A DNA stretch of 64,000 bases from Erythroxylum novogranatense (GCA_029891385.1 CM057230.1:20712847-20776846); one strand, 5' to 3'. Shown: positions 47,883 to 59,390, numbered from the stretch's first letter. The notes: generated from the letters alone by a model not told the origin. Translations and numbers: made by a program.

Positions 47883-47892
47883 TAGTTATAAC

Positions 47893-48910
47893 ATATAATT
47901 CAATTCTTTCGTTATCAAATATTCTAATTGGACATAAAGAATAAAATTAATACATATTCTATTTAAATTTGACTATTTTCATTCTTACTGATTATCAATT
48001 AACTTATAATTAATATTCAAAATAATGTTTTCAAATTTTAGTTCACTCTCACCAAATAATTATTTAAATAAGTAACAATCAAGAACAATATAACATTTTT
48101 CTAATTATTTCAAATTAAAAATCCTTTATTGACTTAATAAATTATTTCCATATAATTTATATAATATCTAAGTACCACTTACTACTTCAACAATAATAAT
48201 CCAATAAAAATTTTGTTGATACGATGGGCATAGGAGGTTAGTAGCATGCAGCCTAACTTATAACTAGTAAAGAGGTCGTTTCCAAATGAACCACATGAAA
48301 AAGTAAAAAATAAATAGAAATAAATATGAAATAAATAATAAACTAAATAAGAAGAAGAAGAAAAAGAAGAAGAAGAAGAAAATAGGCTAAGTAGGAAAAA
48401 CCTTATGCTAAATCCCTAAGAGATAAGTATTACATATTTAAAAGTTTTAGTTAACTATAAGAAGAAAATGCCAAAAGATCTCCGAGAATGACAAGGATAT
48501 TTTTATGAGAGATTTTTTATCTATATCCTAGTATGTTAAAGTTTTTTATTGCGAGTCATGTCCTTAGTAAGTTTCAGCAATATCATAACATTCTTGATCG
48601 TCTCCTTCCAAATTTTCTTAGGCCTTTTTTTTCTCTAATATTCTCTAAATACAATTTTCTTGCATCTTTTTACTGGAGTATATGAGTGTCTTCTCTTAAC
48701 AAATACCACTTACTGATCACCTAAAATATAATATGTCATGAGTAGTACTAAAATGTAGTAATTTCCATAAGAAATAATTTAGTAATCTAAAGTTTACGTA
48801 TTAATTATACAATTATCATGATAAGAACATCAACAAACAGACATGTAATATCCTATTCTTACTATGTGTTCCACACATTTACAGAAGAAAGAAAAAAAAC
48901 AGCACTGAGT
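47893..48910. other. AT-rich spacer, no gene
   Basis: No coding similarity is seen. It includes a GAA-rich microsatellite (48351-48382). Confidence 0.6.
48351..48382 (+). repeat. GAA trinucleotide microsatellite
   Basis: About ten GAA units with one AAA interruption. Confidence 0.9.
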
Positions 48911-48919
48911 ATCTCATCC

Positions 48920-49229
48920 CCTAAGTTAGATGCTTTCGTCTCTAACAATTCCAAGCCAATTCAATAATCACCTGTTCTTTCAATTATTGGAGACAAACCT
49001 TTCAAATTTCCTAGCACTCAAGAGTCAAAAGCAATCTACTAAGAGACTTTTCCCTGTGTCTTAGTAGAATTTTTAGGTATAATAATATCATATTGACCAC
49101 GATCATGTAGCGATTTGACTTCATTCAATATTGTTCTGTTAGTAAAATCCTATGCTCAATTGCATTCTTATCTCATTGAAGACCTCTTAAGCGAGAAGCT
49201 AAGCCCCTGTTGAACATCTGTTAGAGGAA
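48920..49229 (+). promoter_or_regulatory. Conserved upstream region of the second BAHD gene
   Basis: This stretch matches 35130-35453 in front of the first gene: TTCTTTCAATTATTGGAGAC, then GACCACGATCATGTAGCGAT and TCTCATTGAAGACCTC appear in the same order in both. The shared block shows that the duplication included the leader and perhaps part of the promoter. Upstream of about 48920 the two loci diverge. Confidence 0.7.
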
Positions 49230-49756
49230 ATGATCATTCATGTGGATCAGATGTCTCAAAGTATGGTGAAGCCATCTTCTCCTACCCCTAACCATCTTCG
49301 TCGTTGCCAATTATCATCTCTTGAACAAGTCATGGCTGTAGTTTCCACGCCCTGGTTCCTCTTCTATCCTAGAAAATCCAACATCACCAATACAGAAAGG
49401 TACCAAAGGGTGAAGAAATCCTTGTCTCAGACCTTAACGCTTTTTAACCCTTTTGCAGGGCGTGTCGTAGGTAACTCTAACATAGACTGCAACGACGAGG
49501 GAGTTCCTCTCGTGGAAGCTAAGGTCAGATGCACCATGCTCCAAGTTCTCCAAACCCCATATTGCAACCACCTCAACAAGTTGATGCCCCTCGAATTTGA
49601 CGAATCCACTGCTCTGATCGCTTTTGCCCAAGTCACTTACTTCGACTGTGGAGGTATGGTCGTCGGGATTGGTCTGTCCCACAAGATAGCTGATGCTTCA
49701 TCACTAGTTACGTTCCTCAATACTTGGGCCGCTGTTGCTCGTGGGGATGGCAATAT
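49230..49756 (+). pseudogene. Second BAHD acyltransferase, 5' part, disrupted by a copia insertion
   Basis: This is a tandem paralogue of the gene at 35442. Codons 1-175 are intact, from the ATG at 49230 (IIHVDQMSQSMVKPSS) through LFNPFAGRVV to the catalytic motif HKIAD at residues 151-155. The copia LTR begins at 49757, inside codon 176. The reading frame runs 52 bases into the LTR and stops at 49806-49808, so a 192-residue truncated protein lacking the C-terminal half and DFGWG would result. The 3' part is at 54268-55057. Lengths of 527 and 790 bases add up to 439 codons including the stop, so the frame before insertion was whole. Substrate unknown. Confidence 0.92.
49752..49756 (+). repeat. 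Target-site duplication AATAT of the copia insertion
   Basis: AATAT directly before the 5' LTR is repeated at 54263-54267 directly after the 3' LTR. Confidence 0.9.
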
Positions 49757-50005
49757 TGTTGGAGATATGATCCAAAATTTACTGCAGCAAATATCTGCAG
49801 AATCTTAGCAAAATCTGGAATTTATTTTTCTGTTTTTAGTCAAAGCATGTAACAGGTAGTTTCCTATTTTTATGCTAATTAGTTATTTGTAAGTCTTTAA
49901 ATAGGCAAGTCTTGGTCTTCAGTTTTGTGAATAAAGATCAAGTTTCTTTATCTTCTTATTTCTTTTAATCTGCTCCTGCAATAGTTCTCCACTTAAAATC
50001 AGACA
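49757..50005 (+). repeat. 5' LTR of the young copia
   Basis: It starts TGTTGGAGATATGATCC and ends AAAATCAGACA. An AATAAAG motif at about 49929 could serve in polyadenylation, and TTTAAATAGG at about 49896 could serve as a TATA-like element. Confidence 0.93.
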
Positions 50006-50007
50006 TT

Positions 50008-50019
50008 TGGTATCAGAGC
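50008..50019 (+). other. Primer-binding site of the young copia
   Basis: TGGTATCAGAGC starts two bases after the 5' LTR, matching initiator tRNA-Met. Confidence 0.92.
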
Positions 50020-50050
50020 CAGGTTACTTTCATACTTTGGGCGTATCAAC

Positions 50051-51799
50051 ATGGCAAACAACGGCACTGCAGTAAATATTGCCCAGCCCTCCATGCCCAT
50101 TTTCAAAGGAGATAATTACGAATTTTGGAGCATCAAAATGAAAACACTATTCAAGTCACAAGAGCTGTGGGACTTGGTGGAAAATGGCTACAATGACATA
50201 GACGAGGAGACCAGATTGAGAGAAAACAAGAAGAAAGATTCAAAGGCCTTGTTCTTCATTCAACAAGCAGTCCATGACTCAATTTTCTCCAAAATTGCAG
50301 CAGCCTCAACAGCAAAGGAGGCGTGGACAACTTTGCAGCTAGCATATCATGGCTCATCCACAGTAGTAAGGGTTAAGTTGCAAACACTTAATCGTGAATT
50401 CCAAAATCTGCACATGAAGAATGGAGAATTAGTGCAGGATTTTTTAACCAAAATTGAAGCAATTGTCAACCAAATGAGGTCCTATGGAGAAGAGATCTCA
50501 GAGAAGACGGTTGTGACAAAAGTTCTGAGGAGTTTACCTTCTAAATTTGATCATGTGGTTGCAGCTATTGAGGAGTCCAAAAATCTGTCCACTTATTCTT
50601 TTGATGAGCTTATGGGTTCCTTGCAGTCTCATGAAGCTCGAATCAATCGACCAGAAGACAAGAATGAAGAAAAGGCATTTCAAACAAAAGGAGAAGGCTC
50701 AAGGGAGCAAGAAAAAGCTGCAAGTCGAGGAAGAGGCAGAGGAGGATTTCGTGGAAAGTATTCTAGCCGTGGCAGAGGCGGAGGAAGAGGATCTGAGCAG
50801 CGATATAACAACAATAAAGGCAATATTCAGTGTCATAATTGCAAGAAATATGGACATGTGAAAGCTGATTGTTGGTTCAAAGATAAACAAGCAAATTTTG
50901 TGGAAGAAGCTGATGAAGAAAGTAAATTGTTTATGGCATATAGTGACCCAGCTGACAGACAAGGTGAGCAGTGGTTTGTTGACAGCGGGTGTTCCAATCA
51001 TATGACAGGGAAGAAAGCAATCTTTAAGCAACTTGATGAAACTCAGAAAAAGAAGGTCAGATTGGGAGATGATCAAGCAATACAAGTTGAGGGAAAAGGA
51101 ACGGTGGCGATCAAAACTAGCCAAGGTAAAACTAAACTTTTACACAATGTTCAATTTGTTCCTAACTTGGCATACAATTTGTTAAGTGTTGGACAGTTAA
51201 TGGCTAGCGGATACTCGGTTACGTTCGATGATGAAAAATGCATTATTAAAGAGAAACAATCAGGGCAAGTGATTGTAAATGTGCAAATGACCAAGAACAA
51301 AATGTTTCCACTTGAAGTCTCCACTGTGGAAGATTTTGCCTTAGTAGCTGGAGAACAAAATGAGTCAAAGTTGTGGCATCTTCGATATGGACACCTGAAT
51401 GTGAAAGGGTTGCAGCTGTTAGAAAGAAAAGAAATGGTTCATGGCTTACCAAAAATTCAAGCGTTGGATACGTGTGAAGGATGTATCTATGGCAAGCAGA
51501 CCAGAAAGTCATTTCCGACCGGAAAGGCACGAAGAGCCAAAGCTTATCTTGAACTGATCCATTCTGACCTATGTGGTCCCATGAACACAAAATCACTTGG
51601 CGGCAACAATTACTTCCTGCTCTTCATAGATGATTTCAGCAGAGTAAGTTGGGTTTATTTCTTGAAATTCAAATCAGAAACATTTGAGAATTTCAGGAAA
51701 TTCAAAGCAATGGTTGAAAAGCAAAGTGGTAGCAGTATAAAAATGCTTCATTTTGACGAGTGGAGAATTTCTTTCAAAGGAATTCAATCAATTTTGTGA
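50051..51799 (+). pseudogene. Copia polyprotein, first part: gag, protease, integrase start
   Basis: The open frame has 582 codons from a good start (MANNGTAVNIAQPSMPIFKG). Gag with a UBN2-type domain covers about residues 45-200. An Arg/Gly-rich stretch (SRGRGRGGFRGKYSSRGRGG) precedes a CCHC zinc knuckle, CHNCKKYGHVKADC, near residue 260. The protease active site is in WFVDSGCSNHMTG near residue 308. The pre-integrase zinc region begins LWHLRYGHLN near residue 441, and the integrase core starts LIHSDLCGPM near residue 503, with the first catalytic aspartate. The frame is lost near 51750 and ends at a false stop at 51797-51799. In an intact element it would run on into the second part. Confidence 0.93.
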
Positions 51800-51804
51800 A
51801 GAAA

Positions 51805-54065
51805 ATGGAATTAAATCATGAGCTAACAAAGACCAGTATACTCCGGAGCAAAATGGAGTGGCAGAACGTAAGAATAGAACGGTGGTGGAAATGGCGAGAA
51901 GTTTGTTGAAAGGGAAAGGGCTACCAAATTCATATTGGGCAGAAGCGGTTGCAACTGCAGTGTATTTGCTGAATATCTCCCCAACAAAAGCAGTCCAAAA
52001 CCGCACTCCATATGAAGCGTGGAAAGGGAGCAAACCAGCTGTAAGCCATTTAAAAATTTTTGGTAGCATTGCTTATGTTTTCGTAAATTCACAAAATCGC
52101 CAAAAATTAGATGAAAAATCAGTTAAATGCATTTTCATTGGCTATTGTACTGAGTCTAAAGCATATAAGTTACATGATCCTGTAACTGGCAAGATATTTG
52201 TCAGTAGAAATATAGTGTTTAACGAGAATGCAGGCTGGAACTGGAATAACAGCAGTGGCAGCGACAAAGATGAATTGCAGATTCCATTAATTGAGGAAAT
52301 GAACTCAACCTCAATTAATTCTCCAACTTCTACTCCGATTGTGCAGAGCCCAACAACTACTCCAAGTTCATCCTCAAGATCAACAAGTGAATCTTCAGAG
52401 GAGGCATCACCAAGAAAATTTAGATCACTAAGGGACATCTATGAAGCAGATGAATTTGCTTTATTAGCTCCTGACCCTACAACTTATGAGGAGGCAGCAG
52501 AAAAAGAGGAATGGAAGAAGGCAATGGGAGAGGAACTTATCTCCATCCAAAAGAACTCCACTTGGGAACTAACAGATTTGCCTGATGGAAAGAATGCAGT
52601 AGGCTTAAAGTGGATTTTCAAGACAAAATTCCACGCAGATGGAATTGTTCAAAAGTATAAGGCCCGTTTGGTCGCAAAGGGATACTCTCAGCAACAAGGG
52701 GTGGACTATGAAGAGACGTTTTCTCCAGTAGCTCGATTTGAAACAGTGAGAATGTTTTTGGCATTGGCAGCACAACTCAGATGGAAGGTGTACCAATTTG
52801 ATGTAAAATCGGCATTTCTCAACGGTGAGCTTGAAGAAGAAGTCTATGTCTCCCAACCAGAAGGTTTTGTGATTAATGGGAAGGAAAAGAAAGTCTATAG
52901 GCTAAGGAAAGCTCTCTATGGCTTAAAGCAAGCCCCACGGACATGGTACAGCAAGATTGACGCATACTTTAGGCAAAATGGCTTTGTAAGAAGCGAAAAT
53001 GAGCCTACACTGTATCATAAGAAGCAAGGCATCACTGATTTCATCATAGTCTGCTTATATGTAGATGATATTATCTACATGGGGTCAAATTCAACACTAG
53101 TAGAAGAATTCAAGTCTAGCATGATGGGCAAATTCGAAATGACAGATTTGGGTCTGTTGCACTACTTTCTTGGGTTAGAGATACTGCAAGATGAAGCTGG
53201 AGTGTTCATTTACCAAAAGAAGTATGCAGCAGATTTGTTAAAGAAGTTCAATATGTCCAATTGCAAATTGGTAGCTACTCCAATGAACATGAATCAAAAG
53301 TTGCAGCAAGAAGATGGAGTTGAAGTAGCGAATCATAAGCAATTTAGACGTCTCGTTGGTGGACTGATATATTTAACACACACCAGACCAGACATTTCTT
53401 TTTCGGTTGGAGTTGTGTCGAGATTCATGAGCAATCCATCAATGCAACACCATGGAGCAGCAAAAAGGATTTTGAGGTACATTGCAGGGACTTTAAATTA
53501 TGGAATTTGGTATACTCATGTCTCAAATTTTAGATTGGTTGGCTTTACCGATAGTGACTGGGCAAGCTCATTAGACGATAGAAAAAGCACTTCTGGAAAT
53601 GTGTTTGGGCTAGGATCAGGCGCCATCACATGGAGCTCCAAGAAACAAGCAACAGCAGCTCTGTCAACAGCTGAGGCAGAGTATGTAGCTGCTACTACAG
53701 CATCGTGTCAGTGTGTTTGGCTCAGGAGAATGTTGTGTGATTTGCAGCAAAAACAAGCAAAGGGAACTGAGCTTTATTGTGATAATAAGTCAACAATTGC
53801 AATGTCAAAGAACCCTGCATTTCATGGAAGAACGAAGCATATTGAACTAAGATTTCATTTCATTCGAGAACTGGTCAGCAAAGGAGAAATCATTATGAAG
53901 TTCTGTGATACCGAAGTTCAAGTTGCAGACATCTTCACTAAAGCTTTGACAAGTCAGAGACATGCTTATCTTAGGGCCTTGCTTGGTGTATGTGATTTTG
54001 GATCAAGGGGGAGTGTTGGAGATATGATCCAAAATTTACTGCAGCAAATATCTGCAGAATCTTAG
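51805..54065 (+). pseudogene. Copia polyprotein, second part: integrase end, RT, RNase H
   Basis: It is open from 51858 to 54065 (735 codons); recognisable integrase sequence starts earlier, in shifted frame. The ATG at 51858 is internal to the family's polyprotein. [20 protein letters not shown] (about 51837-51896) carries the integrase catalytic glutamate region. RT runs from about residue 240 ([11 protein letters not shown]) with [20 protein letters not shown] holding the first catalytic aspartate, and [10 protein letters not shown] near residue 400 holding the catalytic pair. RNase H runs from about residue 560 ([18 protein letters not shown]) to [20 protein letters not shown]. The frame ends at 54065, inside the 3' LTR. 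Confidence 0.93.
54003..54013 (+). other. Polypurine tract of the young copia
   Basis: TCAAGGGGGAG directly precedes the 3' LTR at 54014 and is also part of the coding sequence (GSRGS). Confidence 0.85.
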
Positions 54066-54262
54066 CAAAATCTGGAATTTATTTTTCTGTTTTTAGTCAA
54101 AGCATGTAACAGGTAGTTTCCTATTTTTATGCTAATTAGTTATTTGTAAGTCTTTAAATAGGCAAGTCTTGGTCTTCAGTTTTGTGAATAAAGATCAAGT
54201 TTCTTTATCTTCTTATTTCTTTTAATCTGCTCCTGCAATAGTTCTCCACTTAAAATCAGACA
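54014..54262 (+). repeat. 3' LTR of the young copia
   Basis: It is 249 bp and reads base for base like 49757-50005. It is followed by the target duplication AATAT. Confidence 0.93.
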
Positions 54263-54267
54263 AATAT

Positions 54268-55057
54268 TGTGTCTGTGCCTCGTTTCGACACTGCTAAGTA
54301 CTTTCCACCGATTAAGGTATCAGGGTTTGACCCTTCCTTTGAGATTGTTCATGGAGAGCATAACCTTCTCACGCGGAAGTATCTGTTCAACGCAACAAGC
54401 TTAGCAGTTCTTCAAGATAGATACACTGACAAAAGTACTGGCACCGGAGACCATCGACGACCGACACGAACTCAGGCGTTAACAACTTTTATATGGGAGA
54501 GATTCCTAGCAGCAACTCAAACGAAACCTGCTCCTGACACGGTTTACGTTGTGAGAACACCCATTAATTTGCGTTCAAGAATGGAGCCACGTCTCCCGAG
54601 GCATTATATTGGAAACTTCGTATACGAGCCAGTGGTTGCAGTGCTTGACAACAAGGCCATGGATTCGTATTCGGGCACTAGTGTCATAAACCAAATGAGG
54701 GAAACAATAAGAAGCGTGGACGCAGAATTTGTGAAGAAACTTGAGGATGGCGAAGAGTATCTGAAAATAATGCAAGATAGAGCAGAGGCACTTAGTAGCA
54801 AGAAGGAAGTTCCATTGACGGTCACAAGTTGCTTGTTTCCAGTTTATGAAACTGATTTCGGATGGGGAAAGCCTCTGTCAGTTTCCATTGGACTTTGGCC
54901 TTTTGAAAATGTAGTTTCGTTCATTCCAGCAAAGGAAAAAGATGGTATTCGGGTATACCTTAACTTGAAGAAGGAAGATGTGTCCAAGTTGGAAAGAGAC
55001 CCAGAGATTAACGCACTTGCATCTCCAGACCATGATTTTCATCCATCTCTTATGTAG
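54268..55057 (+). pseudogene. Second BAHD acyltransferase, 3' part
   Basis: This is the continuation of the gene begun at 49230: VPRFDTAKYFPPIKVSGFDP, then YIGNFVYEPVVAVL and the complete DFGWG motif in ETDFGWGKPLSVSIG (about 54856-54900), ending in FHPSLM at the stop 55055-55057. No stop or frameshift lies within this part. It has no ATG near its start; the first in-frame codon of the open stretch is GTG. Without the insert it joins in frame with 49230-49756. It differs from the first gene mainly in the loop after DFGWG and at scattered sites. Confidence 0.92.
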
Positions 55058-55715
55058 GAATTAAATTCCTGGAATTAGGCGATTATGGTTTAACTGCAAT
55101 TAGGCCTTTCTGGTTTAGATGCCACTGCCAGACGTTCTAAGTTTTTTGCATCTGTAATTTTGTTACTTTATTTTTGTTAAGAAATACAAGATTGGGTTTT
55201 TATCATCTCTTTTAAATTTTAATGTGCACCACTAAAATTATCTATTTTAAATTTTAACGTGCAAGATAAATTATATTTCAATTTTATGAATTTAAATTTA
55301 ATTTAATTTTAAAATATCATACTTAATATAATTTATGATAGTTTAAAACTATCAGTTAATTATATAATTGATCTATGAATTGCGAATTAAACATCACGTA
55401 AGAGACTATTGCATTATGTCTCTTGTGCATTAGTTCACAAACATAAATTCTTTATATTTTTAATTGAATAACATAATTTTTTATAGGAATGTATATTGGC
55501 ATTTATGTGATATTGATTTGTATTCTTACAATCTATCGTTAATTGTCGTTAACTTATTTAATAAAATATTATTTATCTTAATATATTTTGTAAATTATAT
55601 TTAATAATTAATATTAAAGATAAATTATTGAAATAATTAATGTGTAATTAAAATTATGATGAAACTATAACAATGAGATTTAATTTATATCAAGGTTGAA
55701 ATTATGAAAGAATGT
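55058..55715. other. 3' flank of the second BAHD gene and AT-rich spacer
   Basis: The first 160 bases match the 3' flank of the first gene (CCTGGAATTAGG, then TTTTGCATCTGTAATTTTGTT). The remainder is AT-rich without coding sequence. Confidence 0.6.
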
Positions 55716-56228
55716 AATTTCACAAAATTTCTGATTCGGCCACAGTTGATTCTAACATAGTCAAAAATAGAATAATTAAACACACAAGTACAAATCAATA
55801 CTAGAAATTTGTTAACATAGTTTGACTCATTTTACCTACGTGGCTCTTATCTAGCTTAATATTTTCACTAACGACAATAATTTTTTACAAGACTTTATTG
55901 AGTAAAATCATTCAACCCTTGATACTATCTGTCCTTCTCACAATCCGTGAAAGTGATTCATATCCAATAACAAGACTGCTTATTGATAACCTCAACAAAA
56001 GATTTTCTCAACAACTTTAACGATAAAAATAATAATCTAACAACTCAAGTGATTAAAAATAATAATGAACATATATAAACGAATACACTTGAGATAAGAA
56101 AAAATAACTTCCGTAATTAATTCAGCTTCTTCAATGATAGATCGAAAAGTTGTTCACCAATAGTGTTACCGTATTTAGTTGCTAGAATATTCCGACATCA
56201 CTTCAACTATCTATAGCCACACAATCAG
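55716..56228 (-). repeat. Sirevirus-like LTR, distal piece (minus)
   Basis: Read on the minus strand, TCTCAAGTGTATTCG, then AATCACTTGAGTTGTT and AAAATCTTTTGTTGAGGTTA align with 33080-33190 of the plus-strand copy. It continues the LTR piece at 59396-60086, from which it is separated by the solo LTR 56229-59390. The outer end near 55716 is a guess. Confidence 0.6.
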
Positions 56229-59200
56229 TGTAGCGCCCCCTCACCGTAGGGTACACACCGGGACGCCCGTGGGTCGTTCCGACGCATATCCCACAACAAG
56301 GAAGTGCTACGATCGCAAAGCAATCACTAAACACTCGCATGGCATCAATAAAATCAAACTCATCATGCAATTCACTACAATTTAAAATTCACAAAAACTT
56401 CCATTTCAAAATATCAATGTAGCGCCCCTTCACCGTAGGGGTACATATCGGGAAACCCGAAGGTCGCTCCGACACGTATCCCACAATAAGGGTGCACTAC
56501 CAGAACATTATCCAATAATATCCACATGGCATCGCAATAAGAAAAACTATAAAATATCACAATCGCAGAAATCAGTAAATTTGAATCCAAAATAATAATC
56601 ATCTGGTACAGTCATCCAATGTCATAATAGACAAGTCTATCAGTCTCCTAACAAAACCAAAAAGGAAACTGATACAAGCATCTATCCTAAGTCATCCTCA
56701 AAAGCTAACCCAGCTGACCGACTTGTGTGCCATCGCGTCCCTCACCAAAGAAATGGCGGCAGAGAAGAAGATCTTGAGCTAGAGTCTACTCTAACAAATC
56801 TGAAAAATAGGTTGCAATTTTGGGTGAGTTTATGAACTCGGTGAGAAACCATCATCGATGGTTCACTCAAATCATGCATTACGCAAGTTGCGTGCAAAGA
56901 CGCACACGAGAATATCAATTAACGGTATTATATAACGATTATACGATGAGTCTATATCGGTGTATGATGTCGTGAATAATATTACGATAGCTTGGTACGA
57001 TTCACGGTATCACATCACAATATACATGAAGTCATGGCATCACACGCTTCAAGAATCATCGCACAATTTAGCGATTCAATCGGTCATGTATATAATGCAT
57101 ATGAGACTCTTTCCGCTTATTCAAGATTGCCCAAGTGCTCAACAAGATTCGATGGGGACGCGTCGTGATTTCTCCCCTCGAGCTAGGCCCGGTCGATGCA
57201 GATGTTCGAGCTCGAGGCTCTTTTCAAAGGATAATAGTAACTTGGGACACGTCCATTATCGATCATGCATTTATGCATGCGATCGATGTTTCAAATAATT
57301 CAAGATTCATGATTCGGTGTATGGCTATAAAAGCCCGATATTGTATTTCTCAAGAATATACTGATAATTCACCGAAGACGGTAATCCAATCCAAAGACAT
57401 GAAAGTGATCATGCAATTTCACGATCTAATACAAGAGAGGCATACCATCCAATCATGTATATTTCAAGAATCATACAAGGATCTAGTTCAAGACAAGAAA
57501 GCATGCAATTCAATCCAATCAATTTCGTAATCGGTAATAGTCCAATTCAATTCAAGAGTAGCATGCATTTCGATCCTAATCACGCCAGTAATCATACAGT
57601 TCACCTTTGCAAGTAATTCATACAGAGCATATAAACAATCAGAAATTTGAGAAACCAACTAGGTTACTCACTTGTAACTTCCGAGCTACTGCCTGGAAGT
57701 CCCAGCAATATCCGTGGAACGACGGTCCAACGGTGCCTCTATAACAGTAAAAATACAGTCCATTACTAATTGCCCAATTAAACAGTTCAGTAATGCATAT
57801 GTCTCAGTGAAATGATGTACGATGCATGATCACGATTTTTCGGTGCTAAATCCCAATTTCGGTACTTTAAACTCAATCCTATCTCTCTATTCAATTGATC
57901 GACAATTATTTGATCTATTCTTAAAATCCAGTCAATTTTTCTCAATTCATACTTCGTATAACAATTCCCTATTCATTGGGTTGAAACTTCTATTGAAATT
58001 TCCAATTAAAACTCCAATAGTCTCAATTTGACATTTAGGTCATACTATGCACCATAATCGACCCAATTCCTTATAATTCAATTCCATTTATATCAATTTG
58101 AACTCCTATAATTATCCTCAATTGTAGACCTCTTTCTCTAGTTCACAACGAATCTGGAATCACTTCAATTGGAGGTCTATACCATGAATTATGCCCAATA
58201 AACCAAATTAAATCCAATGGAACAGTCCCCTTCGCCGCGACATCGCGTCTTGCTCGCCGCGGCGAACGACGCGCCCTTAGCTCGCCGCGAGACGGAGAAA
58301 CACGTCGCGGCGTCATACATATATAACGCTTGCCGCGGCGTCCCACGCAAACTCGCCGCGGTGAACGAATATAATACATAACGCTCGTCATGCGGCACGC
58401 ATAAGCTGCGCGCTGCGAATCTAATATAAATTGTCGCCGTCGGGGCTCAGCGTGCGTCGCATGCGTCGGCGATCCTCTTCATCTTCTCCGATCGTTTTCC
58501 TCATTAAATCCTCCATTAAAACACTCCAACCACTCAAATCTACCCTAATAAATGCCATAAATGCAGTAGAGTCCATTAATAACAACATAAATGTCATAAA
58601 ACTTACCAAATCACAGATCGATCCACAAATCTCCCAAAACCACCGTAACCCTAAAAATCCTTCAAAACCCACGATCAAACACTCTCCAAGCTTCTAACCT
58701 TCACCAATCACCATAGACAAGTTAGACTAACACAATAAGGAAGAAGCCATAAGAAGAAATCGAAGGATCTCACCGTTGGGAGAAAATCGAAATCACCGTA
58801 GAGGGGAAGAACTCATATGCCTTAGGTAAACTTTTTCCCCCAAATTTCAGACCTAGTATTTATAGACTTAAGTCTCCAAATCAGTCCAAATTTCAGTCTC
58901 TAAATTTCAATGACTCAACATATTTATTTCTTATCAATGTAAAAATCCTAATTTTTCATCGCCATTGACAGTTCTTTCAAGATTATACAATCAATCATCA
59001 ATCACCCAAATATTTCCTATTCAAAGGCGATTTCTCCCGAATTTCTCAGAAATTTCCTATAATCCACTATCAAATACCAGTCACTCGTAACCAATATTAA
59101 ATCAATTATTTGAACCCAAAAACTCAAAATTTTCAATTAATCATATTTCAGTCAGTTCAGTCAGTTCACAATTTGATCAGTTCACAAACCAATCACTTCA

Positions 59201-59390
59201 GTCAATTTCAATTCACAATTAAATACCGAAAAATCATGAATGCATGTACCTATGAATATATGCATATGCAGTAAACCAGTTCTTCTATAATTAGAGGCCC
59301 GTAGCATACTCAGTCAGTAAATACAATAAAATCGATCAGTCAGTCCCGATATTACCATTTTACCCTTGCTGACAGTAATGAGATGTTACA
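56229..59390 (-). mobile_element. Gypsy-type solo LTR with a doubled terminus
   Basis: It is flanked by a perfect ATCAG duplication (56224-56228 and 59391-59395). Its ends are TGTAGCGCCCCC at the left and GAGATGTTACA at the right, as in the large gypsy LTRs of the 1-28 kb nest but inverted. Inside, a second terminus TGTAGCGCCCCTTCACC begins at 56418 after 189 bp of LTR-end sequence, so two LTR ends follow each other. No coding region is present. The AACCATCATCGATGG block and many other words match the other gypsy LTRs. Confidence 0.8.
58225..58440. repeat. GC-rich segment with GCCGCGG words inside the solo LTR
   Basis: CTCGCCGCGGCGAACGACGC and similar GCCGCGG/CGCGGCG palindromes recur about six times in an otherwise AT-rich LTR. 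The open frames crossing it on the minus strand (58143-58398) are arginine-rich and look accidental. Confidence 0.6.

Larger units (their letters stand above)
49757..54262 (+). mobile_element. Young Ty1/copia retrotransposon inserted in the BAHD gene
   Basis: The element is 4.5 kb, with 249 bp LTRs at 49757-50005 and 54014-54262 that I read as identical, a tRNA-Met primer-binding site, a polypurine tract and a polyprotein in the copia order gag-PR-IN-RT-RH. It lies in the same orientation as the gene. Identical LTRs mean a very recent insertion, since LTRs are identical when they integrate. The polyprotein is broken only by small frame changes around 51745-51835, so this copy is nearly intact. 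Short LTRs of this kind and the RSDRG/YVDDI motifs fit the Ale/Retrofit or Tork groups; I cannot choose between them. Confidence 0.95.

Noticed and set aside
54269..55057. Independent short acyltransferase gene starting at 54269
   Set aside because: The start codon would be GTG and the sequence is the in-frame 3' half of the interrupted gene at 49230.
58143..58697. Arg-rich and Ile/Asn-rich open frames as small genes
   Set aside because: They lie within a solo LTR and its GC-rich patch, and neither strand shows a known domain.
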